A DNA stretch of 64,000 bases, from positions 7,548,890 through 7,612,889 of the forward strand of contig CM040441.1 in assembly GCA_022749755.1 (NCBI GenBank), read 5' to 3'. This stretch comes from Azadirachta indica (taxonomy: Eukaryota > Streptophyta > Magnoliopsida > Sapindales > Meliaceae). This document shows, one piece after another, positions 36,390-46,699 of this stretch. The position numbers were made by a program, and so were the translations under genes. Numbering within the stretch: position 1 is the first letter of the stretch; each line of letters opens with the position of its first letter. Under the pieces are notes generated by a model that saw nothing but the letters and a program-made list of their open reading frames with translations, ran no database searches and was not told the origin of the DNA.

Positions 36390-37160
36390 AACAAGATCTT
36401 TTATGACAACAAAGTTACGACGACTATATTATATACAAACCAAACTGTCTTCACGAATTAATAGATCCGATAAGTATATATCTTTATTTAAGAGATTATA
36501 TATATGTAGATATTTCACATATACGGTATTATTATTATATGCCAACTAATCCTGTATAGAATAGTTTAATTATTAAATAAAGGAAAAAAGCAAACATGGT
36601 TCAAGATAGACTTGCAAGTCTATTTTGTTATTGTAGATAAAGGAGCTACAAGGAAACAGAGGAGAATGCCAACAGTCCAACTTTCGGATCAATATCGGAC
36701 AATTGAAAAACCTGAGCAGTCAAATCCCTTTTAATTCATTCTATTCATCACCAACCCATCACAATACATTTCGAATCATCCAAATGATAAAATTGAAAAG
36801 TAATCATATTAAAAAAAATGAAAAGAAATTTACATTTGCTTTCCAATTTCTAGGCACAAATTTAGCGTCATTTTCCTACAAGTCAAAAAGTAAATGAAGC
36901 TAATTAAGTTAAAACATGCTTCCATTTCTTTCACACCACTTGACAAGCGGATAATTAAAATACGAATATATATATATATATATATATGTATTTTTATAAA
37001 ATATTTAGTTAATTTGTTACAAGGGAACAGAGGAAACCAACTATTGAACTCTTGGATCAAATATGGAAGGTGCACAAGGTGCTGCTTGTACACAAGAAGA
37101 AGAACAACAGGAAACATATTAGATATCATCAAACAGAAACGATCATCACTCAAGGTAAAC
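36390..37160. other. Spacer between the duplication and the small membrane-protein gene
   Basis: AT-rich, with a (TA)n run at about 36965-36987. A phrase of about 35 bases around aaggaaacagaggagaatgcc (36650) is echoed near 37020 (aagggaacagaggaaacc), a small direct repeat. The right end should contain the 3' UTR of the minus-strand gene ending at 37181. No gene seen. Confidence 0.45.
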
Positions 37161-37180
37161 TGAAACAGACATATAATTTC

Positions 37181-37582
37181 TTAAAAGGGGAAAAGACAGT
37201 CAAGGCTGCTGAAGAAAACCTTTTCAGCTAGCTTGACAATCTGTTCGATGAAGTTGCAGATGACGATGGTGAGCAACGAGACGGCATAGAGAGCCCACGA
37301 AGCATACTTGAGCCACAGTGGAAACGGGATTGTAGTGGCGAAGACGAACGCAGTGGCAGCAACGACGATGGCTACTTTCTGCAACACTAGAGACGCGAAA
37401 GTAAACTTTTGTGCGATAAGTTTTGAGAGAAAGAGAGAAAGAAAGGTAAGAAAGATAGCAAATGAAAGAACGTAGTAGGAAGGAGAAAGCTGAGACTTAG
37501 CCTTAGCTAATTCAAGAGCGGAAGTAAAGCAAAAGGCCAAGACTATATTCTGCCATTCAAGACCTTGAGCTGCTGCGTCCAT
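37181..37582 (-). CDS. Small multi-span membrane protein, copy 1
   Basis: 133 residues from the ATG at 37582, chosen because it sits in an ideal plant context (ACCGCCATGG) and lines up with the start of its relative at 46367. An in-frame ATG at 37636 would add 18 residues. The protein starts MDAAAQGLEWQNIVLAF and has about four hydrophobic spans: residues around 10-25, 35-55 (SYYVLSFAIFLTFLSLFLS), 65-90 (VAIVVAATAFVFATTIPFPL) and 95-112 (ASWALYAVSLLTIVICNFI). The family is unknown to me. It shares LSPSY, FASxVLxKVAI, AATAFVFATTIP and WALYAVSLL with the 46367 gene. Compared with that gene it has a longer tail (EQIVKLAEKVFFSS). A TATA-like CTATAAAT lies about 100 bases upstream. Confidence 0.72.
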   Translation of the reverse strand: MDAAAQGLEWQNIVLAFCFTSALELAKAKSQLSPSYYVLSFAIFLTFLSLFLSKLIAQKFTFASLVLQKVAIVVAATAFVFATTIPFPLWLKYASWALYAVSLLTIVICNFIEQIVKLAEKVFFSSLDCLFPF

Positions 37583-37681
37583 GGCGGTGATGTTGGTGGG
37601 TTTAGGGAAAATTGTGTTTAAGAGGGAGAAATGCAATGCCTGTTTGTAAACTTGGGAAGCTATGATGAAGTGGAGTTATTA

Positions 37682-37689
37682 ATTTATAG
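37682..37689 (-). promoter_or_regulatory. TATA box of small membrane protein copy 1
   Basis: The minus strand reads CTATAAAT about 105 bases before the ATG at 37582. Confidence 0.5.
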
Positions 37690-37711
37690 ACAATTTTTAT
37701 CGGATGTTTGT

Positions 37712-38105
37712 CAGGTCCGATTAGCAGAAAACAGTAATTGTGGCCTTAGTTGGGTTAGGACAAAATTTTCGGATGCTACTCTTGAGATCGAATTCGTAAG
37801 TTAGAAATCGAAGATTACATCGTCCATTGATGATAATGACAACCGGAATCCGGAAGACTTTGTTGTCTGATGAATGCTGTGTCTACATCAATGTGTCCCA
37901 CTCATAAATAAATAAATAAATAAACTTCCAATCTAGTTTGGTTCGGACCTTAATTTGCTTTACACTTTCTTTCAGAAGCAATAACAATTCTTAAAAAAAA
38001 AAAAAAAAGATATCATGGGATCTTTGTAAGGTCCGATTTGCTGTAGCCTATAGTAAACAGAAGTTGGGCCCACGTGTGCATGAGTTGGATTCGGACAAAA
38101 TTCAA
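37712..38105. repeat. Promoter-region direct repeat
   Basis: A phrase ggtccgatt-gc...aaacag...gttggg...ggacaaaatt occurs at about 37712-37780 and again, diverged, at about 38030-38105, upstream of the small membrane-protein gene. Between them is a short (AAAT)n run (37903-37924). It may be a duplicated regulatory segment or just repeat debris. Confidence 0.45.
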
Positions 38106-39010
38106 AGGTTATATAAGCCTGATTTCTTCGAATTATTAATTCTAGATTTCGGATTTCGGACATATACGAATTTGCTTTCAGTTTTGTTTATCATTGTCTC
38201 TGAATTGACTGAATTAATTAATTCTTCCGGCTTTTCTTATATCCGGTTCACTTGCTTCCCTACGTACACCAAGTTTTTTCCACTTAATAAAAACGATTAA
38301 AAAATAAAAAGGTAACGAATTGTTTCTTCTTTGATTTTGTCACGAGGGATCAAAATCAATTCACCTCTCAACATCAAGGAAGTTAATTCTCTTGATTTCG
38401 TTTTTCCCTTTTAATTTCAATAAAATTAATGAAAGTAATGTGTTTGAAAATAATTATATATATTATCTGTAGATACATTTTTTGATGTTTAATTAGCAAC
38501 TTATAGGTTAATTAAGCTTTTAATTTAGGTCTAGCAATTTTAACGATGATATGTTATCTGATTAAAATCTTAATTTTTGTCTTCCTTTTATCTGAATTAA
38601 TTCTTATGTCAATCATAAACTTGGTTGCTGACTATTTTAAATAACTTTTTTTTTTTCAATTTATTCTATTATCAATTATATCTACTACTAATTATTATTT
38701 TAACAGATAGAAGAAGTCATCGCACTCCTAGCGTGCATGTGATTCTCTTAAAGTTCTTTAGAGCCTTTTCGTAATCGTTTGTAACATATCAAAATCGAAT
38801 CATCCGACAATTATTTTATTTAAAAATCATAAATAAAAATATTAAATGAAAGAAGAAATTAGTGGCTATAAATGGCACTGTAGCTGAAGTAGGGACAAAT
38901 GACGGGCCCCATTCCACCTGACAAAGAAAACTAATCCTACTGTCGAAATTCGGATAGTTCGAATTTAATTCTCCAGCAAAGTCATTCTTTCTGCTTTCAC
39001 GTACGTTTGG
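38090..39010. repeat. Direct repeat shared with 44865-45420
   Basis: Shared landmarks: ggatttcggacatata, tttgctttcagtttt, cttatatccggttcact, ctacgtacacc, aaaatcgaat-atccgaca, cgggcccca-ctccacctgac and a tail with tttcacg. The two copies have the same orientation and lie 6.8 kb apart. The GGGCCC part also relates to block A tails at 10510 and 25490. Confidence 0.65.
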
Positions 39011-39870
39011 TTTTTTGACTACGTGTACAGACCGGGATTGAAGCTTCTAAGTTGTAATTTACTTTTTGATTAATTAATTATTCTTTATTCATCCATTTAA
39101 TGTACTTAACAGAAGACTTGTTGCATAAATACAACCACTGAGAGCTCAAAATGAAGAATACTCGCATAAAATTAGGCTCTGCTCTACAACTGTGATTCAA
39201 CTGAGATCTTGTTGGTTTCAAGTATTATATATCATCTGGTTAGCTTTTGAATTTAATTTTGGTATATATGATCGAACTTATGGTGATAATGAAGTCATCC
39301 ACTTCAATAAGCTTCATTAGATATCTTGTGGTCTGGTTTGTTTTCAGGCTTTTGATATATTTGGGATGTCTTTGTCTTTGTTTGATAATGAAAGCTTGGC
39401 AACATTTTCTTTTAATATGACATCGCTCTTTGTATATATGGACATGTACATCAATCGGTACAAAAAAATTAATGAAAATTTGAAGTATTAAGCATGAATA
39501 TTTCTTTTATTTAAATTCATTAACTTACCTGCCATCCTTAATGCAGAAAGAGTTATAATAATTTCAGTATCCTGTCAAATTATATATACACACACATACG
39601 AATATCGACCAATTAATGTTAATTTATGTTGACAGAAAATAACTAAATGAAAATCAAGAGAATGGTATTTAGATGATAGATATGAAACCTGAGGATTAGT
39701 GCTCCAAGCTGGAGTACTCCATGGATGTAGTGGGGAACTTATCATCAGGTAGTATAGTAAACGAAGAAAGAAGGAGGCAAAGGTTTGGGAGGAGATTACA
39801 GGAGATGATTGAAGAGATTGGGCTAGATATAATCATTCTGAACTATGAAAACACTTTCCATATCAATGGT
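38820..39870 (+). pseudogene. Third hAT-derived gene, 5' remnant only
   Basis: It repeats the leader region of the two larger genes: gagagctcaaaat at 39140, ttaggctctgctct at 39172, gattcaactgagatct at 39191, tcatctgg at 39231 and cttcattagatatc at 39311. An intron-like stretch follows, then an exon relic with aaggtttgggaggagatta (39779) and gattgggctaga (39816), the start of the BED domain. Frameshifts destroy the frame. The copia element at 39920 follows directly, so the rest of the gene is lost or displaced. Confidence 0.65.
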
Positions 39871-39919
39871 TAAAATAGCGGTTCTCTTTCCTATTTCTTG
39901 TATCTGCATTTCTATTGAC

Positions 39920-40336
39920 TGCTGGCTGTAATTTCAGCAAAATGCCATCAATTTTATGTTGTTAACATCAGATAGTAATCATCCAAACATATGAATCAAC
40001 GAAGGAGATGTTGCAGCACATAAAATAATGCAGAAAATTAAAGAATCAGCAGCAAAACAGAGGAAAAAACAGAGGAGAAAACAGAGGATTTAGACAGCCA
40101 CAATCAATAATTTTTTTGGGTTGATTTTCAAACTTAAAATTATGTGTTTCATCACAAATATACCTTATATACTCCTCACAAGAGACTATATGTGTTTCAC
40201 ATTCATTGGTGGGTTGTAATTATAGTAAAAAACTAACAAAATACAATATAACATTATGTTTTTTTCCACGTGAACACTATCATAAACAGTGCCCAGACTT
40301 TTTTCCTTTTTCTCTTTCAGCACATTAACTTCAACA
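39920..40336 (-). repeat. 3' LTR of the copia element
   Basis: Matches 41139-41541 with small differences, including an extra bit near 40050-40070 (repeated aacagagg). The leftmost bases are TGCTGG where the other LTR has TGTTGA, so the end has decayed. Confidence 0.75.
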
Positions 40337-40765
40337 TTCTTCCCTGATAATGTGCCGTTCCCGAACTCCAATAGTTTCTCTGAGCTGCTGAAAATTTTCT
40401 TTTGGCAAAACTTTTGTGAACAAGTTAGCAAATTGTTGTTTTGACCTATAAAACTCAAGGTGAATCTCACCATCTTCAACTGCTTCTCCAATGAAGTAAT
40501 ACTTGAGTGTTATATGCTTGCTTCTGTTGTTATGAACTGGATTCTTGGCCGTTGCAATTGCTGATTTGTCGTCACAATGTAGTGATGTTGCTTGTTCTTA
40601 CTTTTCTCTCATATCTTCAAATATCCTTCTCATCTATATAGCATGTGATGTTGCCAATATATTGGAACATATTCAGCTTCAACTGAGGATTGAGCAATGC
40701 TTTGTTGCTTCTTTGAACACCAAACTTATTTATACAGCTACCCCAATCACTATTACAAGAGCCTA

Positions 40766-41074
40766 TCAACTTGACTTCCGTATTCTTCCGAAATATTTTT
40801 GCTCCAATGATCTTGAGAACATATTGTTGGAAACTCCTTGTATTTTGCTAAGAGCATTTGCATCTTGTTGCTTTCTCTCCTTCAAATTTATTTGTTCTTC
40901 TGTCAAGGTAAATACAGATTCGGTTTCAGGAACTTTGGTTTCTATTAAATCCCAAAAATTCAGTGATATAAAAAGTGTTTTCATCTTCGCACACCAAAAA
41001 TCATAGTTTTCTCCATCAAAAATCGGAACATAAAATTGTTGGATTGTGGGGTTTGAAGAGCTTGTGTTAGCCAT
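40766..41074 (-). pseudogene. copia gag fragment
   Basis: A frame of 102 codons starting MANTSSSNPTIQQFYVPIFD, then GENYDFWCAKMKTLFISLNF and WDLIE. This is the typical start of plant copia Gag (the F.G.NY..W..KM pattern). After LSKIQG the frame diverges and ends early. On the same strand at 40560-40730 a relic with NKALLNPQLKLNMF recalls the RNase H end of pol. An open frame on the plus strand here (40545-41006) is only its shadow. Confidence 0.7.
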
Positions 41075-41138
41075 CTTGTTTTTGGTTTAAATCTTCACTT
41101 TCTTCAATTTCTACAGCCTTGCTCTGATACTAGAAAAT

Positions 41139-41541
41139 GTTGACTATAATTTTAGCAAAATGCCATCAATTCTACGTTGTTAACATCACATACTAACCAT
41201 CCAAATATGTGAATCAATGAAGGAGATGTTGCAGCAACTAAAACAATGTAGAAAATTAAAGAATCAACAGTAAAATGGAAGAAAAAACGGGGGATTTAGA
41301 CGGCCACAATCAATAATTTTTCTGGGTTAATTTTCAAAGTCAAAATTAGATTTTTTATCACAAATATACCTTATATACTTCCCCTAAGAGAGTCATATGT
41401 GTCTCACATTCATTGGTGGGTTATAATCATAGTAACAAGCTAACAAAATACAATATAACATTGTGTTTTTTTTCGTAAATAGTATCTGTGAACAGTACCC
41501 AGAAATTTTCTTTTCTCTCTTTCGGCACATTAATATCAACA
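41139..41541 (-). repeat. 5' LTR of the copia element
   Basis: Begins (minus strand) TGTTGATATTAATGTGCC at 41541 and ends GTCAACA at 41139, next to the primer-binding site. Confidence 0.75.
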
Positions 41542-41549
41542 TTAACATT

Positions 41550-42348
41550 AGAGCAGAGCCAATACTATGTTTGTTTAGTTTGATTTGAATTGGGATGATA
41601 AATTTTTAATTATGTCATAAATGAAGTGAGACTTATCTTTGAATACTGTGAATTTAAATATAGAATTTCCTTTATTATGTTGGCAATAATATTTATTGTT
41701 TTATTTTTATTTTTTGGTATTTTTAGTTAAATAATATTTATCATTTTAATTTCATTATTTGATATGTTTAGTTATGTAGGTAATTGATATAAATAAATTG
41801 CATTAAAAAATATAAAAAAAATTACAAATACGAAAAAAGCTAGAAAATAAAAAAAGGGACAAACAGAAAAATTAGACAAACTAAAAAACCCAAAATAAAA
41901 ATCATTAATGTTAGAAAATGGGTCAATTCTTCTTAAAAAAAATCTAGAAATCTTGATAGCCTTGTGACAACAAAAAATCTCTATTATAAATTCATGATAA
42001 GTTCCTATCACTACATTGTGACAAGAATAGTTTTTTATCACGAAATGATGATATGTGAATGCTACAACTATGCATGAATCGATTTTAGTTGATAAATAAA
42101 CGCTATCATGAAATGTCCTTCTTAATAAATATTATTTATCATTTATGACCCTTTTTGTAATAGTGATATCAGAAATATTTACCCTAAAATTTAGTATTAG
42201 AGTTTGTTGCCAAGAGAAAGTACTTTCGATTTATCTTTAGCCATTTGAAGGGCATTTTGTAAGTTTTCCTATAAATTATTTTCATTGTAAGAGTACTCAT
42301 TTATTTAAATATTTGTGGATTAACAAGTGACCACTTGTCATAGTCGAA

Positions 42349-42385
<37 letters not shown>

Positions 42386-44750
42386 TATATAATTATATCG
42401 GTCATGTTATTGTCATAGTCGACCGTGTATCTATTATTTTATACCCGAAGTTATAAAGGTCCAACCCGTCAACAGGTATAAAACCCGGACAGAATTTTAT
42501 GTAATTCAATTTGCAAATTAATTTGTTAATGAATTCGGATTATTATACATCGAATCTGAATTTTCTTTCAATTTTATGTGTAAGTGCATCATTTTCAGAA
42601 AATGAACAAATAAAAATAAGTGAGCATGGCTCACTTTCAAGATTACTGAAAGAAACTGATGAATCTAATTATCTCTTACAATTTTTATTCAAAAAAGTTA
42701 CAAATGAAAACCAAATCACGGATACGTGAAATAGTTAAGGTGCAATAAAAACATAACACTAACTTCATATTAAGGGTATACAGATAAGTGAGTACTCATC
42801 AAATTAATTTAATATTTAATTCTTCCTAAACTAGTTGTTAATATGATGAATAAGAGAAAATCTGTTTAATTCAATGTAACTGGAGTACTCATCGTATCCT
42901 TAGCCGTTTTTCAAAAATATATAGTTATATAATGTAAAAGATTGTGTAATGTAAAACAATATTATACCGGTGATAACATTACACGATTATCTTGTAATAT
43001 TAATAGTGAGTGTGATTTGTGTTTTATAAATATAATAAAAAGATATTATAGTAAATAATATAGATTATTTAAAAATTAGAATACCCATGTAAAATATATG
43101 AATTAAAGGTTTACATACAATATACCCTTTTACAAGGCATTTTGGGTTAAAATCGGCCCTAGAAGGCGACCAGTTTTAATAATTAGTTATATATATTGAA
43201 TTTTTTTTATTTTAAATGTTTGCATGGATGTTTAGAAAATTATAAATTTAGGTCTCCTTGTAAAAAAAATTGCTAAATATACATATTTTTATTTAGCATA
43301 ACTTGGTTGGTCTACAACCTAGTTAGAATTTTACAAATGAAGAATATATTATATTTTCATTCTTATTCAAAATAATTTATCCAAATTATATCTATATAAG
43401 AAATTAAAGACTATTTAATTAAGAGTTCACATTTTATAAATATTATTTAGTTGATCATTAGGATAAATTATGGTTTAAATTGGTATTTTAATTCTCGATT
43501 CTTGATAAATAAATCAGTCCATGAATATTGAGAAGAGATGCTATATAAAATGATTTTTAAGAATTTTATGAATACTCATAGATATTTTTAAGAGAGTATT
43601 ATTCACTTTTATAAATGGTATTTAATCACTTTATATAAGTCGAGAATTTTATTTTTTGGATTATGAAAAATATATATTATTCATTTGTTAAAAAAAAGTT
43701 GGTGTCGCAAACATTTTGTTCTACTGTTCTTTCTTAGGGTGAAGGAACATTATAGACTTATAAATTTTCACTCTCTATTTCTCCTTTGAATTGAATGGAA
43801 TGTGGAGTTGTTTATATATTATCAAGAAATAAACAAAAAATCTCTATTAATCAGCGTTAGAATATTAATCATCATATGAATAATAGTTTGATCTCTTATA
43901 TAAAATAAATGTTTTATAAACGTTTTATTAAAAAAAAATAAAAAGAATTACTCAATACCTCATAATTATCAATGATAATAATACTTTAAAACAACACTAT
44001 CTTATTGAATTGGGTTGGATTGAGTCAACCCCATCATAAGAGTTTCAATGGGCTAGCCCATATCCAACTTTTTTTTTTTTAATTAAAAGTAATACTAGTT
44101 TATTATATTATAAAGTTTAAATTAAAAAAATTCAGAAATTATGATTGTTTTAAGATTTTTGAATATAAAAATTATTAATGACGTTAAATATTTGCCATTG
44201 AATAATTCATTAGTTAATTGAAAAATGATTCAAAATTTTATTCGTTTGCTTTCACACGTTCTTCATTATTCGGATCTCTCTCATCCGATTATGTGTTTGA
44301 AAACACGTGTGCCTTTGGGGCAATATGGGCCGTTTAAATTTCAGATTAGATGTTATAAAATGATGACTAATAATGACTTGCAAGATTATATTGCCGTTAT
44401 TATTATTTTTCTTATTTAATCAAAAATTTGAATAAATTTCCCTTTTTAATCATAATACAATAATATAGATTAAGCAAAAATATAAAATTAAATATAATTG
44501 ATAAAAATTAAAAAAATTTGGATTTGTGAAACTCATATATTCGGTATTATATTAATTTACATTCAAATAAATTAATACTAAATCTTAAACTTTAATATGA
44601 TAAATATTACACAATTAGAATATTTGAAGAAAGTATTTTCGTTGTTGTCGTGGTTGTCATTGTTGTTATTATTATTATGGTTGTTAATATTATTATTTTA
44701 TTTATTTATTTATTTTTGGAGTGGGGCAAAGGGGCATATTTCTCATTCCT
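41550..44750. other. AT-rich intergenic stretch without recognisable genes
   Basis: Only short accidental frames. It contains a (TA)n tract at about 42352-42381 and a (TTATTTAT)-like tract at 44695-44716. No repeat family is identified. Confidence 0.5.
42352..42381. repeat. (TA)n microsatellite
   Basis: About fifteen TA units. Confidence 0.85.
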
Positions 44751-44754
44751 GATG

Positions 44755-44870
44755 AAAGTAAGCGGATCAGCGAAATCCGAAGAATTTCAATTAATGGAAA
44801 ATTGGAGTCATTGTCAAGCTGATGTAGACCAAGTTCCGACTTCTTTTATCGAATAAAGTCCGAAATATAC
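44755..44870. repeat. Direct repeat P, copy 1
   Basis: A stretch around ggatcagcgaaatccgaaga and atggaaaattggagtcat, ending near ttatcgaataaagtccg. It recurs at about 45650-45750 in the same orientation. Non-coding, upstream of the small membrane protein gene at 46367. Confidence 0.65.
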
Positions 44871-45420
44871 AAATTTGCTTTTGTAGAATTAATTCTAGTT
44901 ATTCGGATTTCGGACATATACAAATTTGCTTTCAGTTTTGACTGAATTAATAAATTCTTCCGGATTTTCTTATATCCGGTTCACTTTCTTCACTACGTAC
45001 ACCGAGTTTCTTCACTTTCTTCAATATGTAACTTAATTTGGGTCAAGCAATTTTGGTTCTGAAATGATATCTGACTCAAATCTGACTTTATTTCTTCCTT
45101 TTATCCTCAATTAGTTCTTTGGAGCATGTGATTCTCAGAGGGTGCATGTGATTCTCGTAAAATTTCTTTGGAGCCTTTTTGTTTGTAACAGATCAAAATC
45201 GAATGATCCGACAATTATTTTATTTTAAATTATAACTAAAAAATATTAAAATTAAAAAAAAAAAAAAAAAAAACGGCAATGCAGCTGAGGAAGGGACAAA
45301 TAGCGGGCCCCAACTCCACCTGACGAAGAAAACTAGTCCTGCGTGAAATTCGGATAGAAATTCGGCTCGAATTTAATTCCCTGGCAAAGTCAGTCTCTGC
45401 TTTCACGCGTGCACAGATTA
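44865..45420. repeat. Direct repeat partner of 38090-39010
   Basis: Carries the same landmark phrases as 38090-39010 but is shortened, and interrupted by a poly-A run at 45255-45274. Confidence 0.65.
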
Positions 45421-45649
45421 GTTTATATGAGTACGTAAGTTCTCATATATAACAATATTACTCTATATTATTTTTACAATGTAATTAACCGCTACTCTTA
45501 ATGAAAACAAAAGAAGAGTTGAAAATGACCGAGTTGGATCCTTCCAACTCCCATGCTTGGACCTACCAATTGAAAAAATAAAAAAGAGCACGACGTCGTC
45601 CAATATCGGTATCCTATAATCCGCTTAAGTGTTTCAAACTTGAATCCTA

Positions 45650-45750
45650 AAGAAAGTGAAGCAGATCAGCGAAATCCGAAGAATTTAATTAATGGAAAAT
45701 TGGAGTCATTATCAAACTTCGTTTATCGAATAGAGTCCGTCGGCCTCTGA
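45650..45750. repeat. Direct repeat P, copy 2
   Basis: Second copy of the 44755-44870 repeat, with agtccgtcgg at its end. Confidence 0.65.
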
Positions 45751-46260
45751 TCAAAATGCATAATTTCCTAAGATTTTCTGTGAACCAGCTAGATCTTCTG
45801 ATATTCTAACATTAAATTTAGAAAATTGGAAATATAACAGTTAATTTGCAAAATGTAATGTAAATTAAACTTGAAAAATCTAATTGAAATTTATCAAATT
45901 AATTTCGACAAGAGTGTAATAATATCAAAGTATTGTAACATGTACAAATTTCTGTAAAAATTCATTCGGACATACTAATATAATAATATTTTACAATTAT
46001 ACAAAATTTGTATTAATTCTTAATATTATAAAATTAAATTATTGTAATTTCAATTTTATTTTTCTTCGTGACTTCATCTTTTACCTAACTCCTATGTCCC
46101 CACCTTCTCATGCAACGAACACGAAGTATCCGAACGTGATGTCCCAATGGTCAAAATTCATTTAAAATTAGTGATATTACCGATTACGTATACGCAGATG
46201 GGGCTTCTGCCTTCTACAGTAATCGGACCTCCGACGCCATCTTTCTTCTGGAGCTCCTCA

Positions 46261-46267
46261 ATAAATA
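46261..46267 (+). promoter_or_regulatory. TATA-like box of small membrane protein copy 2
   Basis: ATAAATA about 100 bases before the ATG at 46367, at the same distance as the TATA box of the relative at 37582. Confidence 0.5.
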
Positions 46268-46366
46268 GCACACGTATGCGCTTATATTTTCACAAGCTTA
46301 GAAACAGGCAATCCACTGCTTTCTTGTGAAGCACATTTTGGCTCAAAATCACAGCCACAAACCACC

Positions 46367-46696
46367 ATGGCCGCGGCCGCTGAAGTCGTAGACTGGCCGA
46401 ATATAATCATGGGTGCTTGCTTTACTCAAATAGCTGAGGCTCCATCAGATCTTTCTCCTTCCTATTCTCTGTTTTCATTTGCTATGCTACTCTCCTTTCT
46501 TTCTCTCTTTGTGGCAAAACTTATTGCCCACAGGTTTATTTTTGCCTCTCAAGTGTTGGAGAAAGTTGCCATCTTCATTGCCGCCACTGCCTTCGTCTTC
46601 GCCACAACAATCCCATGTCCACTGCCGCTCAAGTGCGCTACATGGGCTCTCTACGCCGTCTCCTTGCTTTTGACTGCCTTCTGTTATTTCATCTAA
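46367..46696 (+). CDS. Small multi-span membrane protein, copy 2
   Basis: 109 residues, no intron, start in good context (ACCACCATGG). It begins MAAAAEVVDWPNIIMGACFT and has about four hydrophobic spans: around residues 12-24, 34-52 (YSLFSFAMLLSFLSLFVA), 63-85 (VAIFIAATAFVFATTIPCPL) and 88-107 (ATWALYAVSLLLTAFCYFI). It is clearly related to 37181-37582 but lies on the opposite strand and ends right after the last span, without the basic tail. Function and family are unknown to me; a small endomembrane or plasma-membrane protein is a guess. The coding part is notably GC-richer than its surroundings, as expected of a real exon. Confidence 0.72.
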   Translation: MAAAAEVVDWPNIIMGACFTQIAEAPSDLSPSYSLFSFAMLLSFLSLFVAKLIAHRFIFASQVLEKVAIFIAATAFVFATTIPCPLPLKCATWALYAVSLLLTAFCYFI

Positions 46697-46699
46697 GCA

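Larger units (their letters stand above)
39920..41541 (-). mobile_element. Internally deleted Ty1/copia LTR retrotransposon
   Basis: Two similar terminal repeats (39920-40336 and 41139-41541, about 400-417 bases, TG...CA on the minus strand) flank only 0.8 kb. After the 5' LTR the minus strand reads TAGTATCAGAGC (about 41131-41120), close to the tRNA-Met primer-binding site. Before the 3' LTR is a purine tract (AGGGAAGAA). The interior keeps the gag start and a relic of the RNase H end; protease, integrase and most of the polymerase are missing. Possible decayed 5-bp target copies are ttgac and ttaac. It cannot move by itself. Confidence 0.8.

Noticed and set aside
40545..41006. 153-codon plus-strand frame
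   Set aside because: It is the shadow of the minus-strand copia gag and RNase H remnants.
42352..42381. Regularly spaced repeats as a CRISPR-like array
   Set aside because: It is a plain TA dinucleotide run in a plant genome; no spacer structure exists anywhere in the window.
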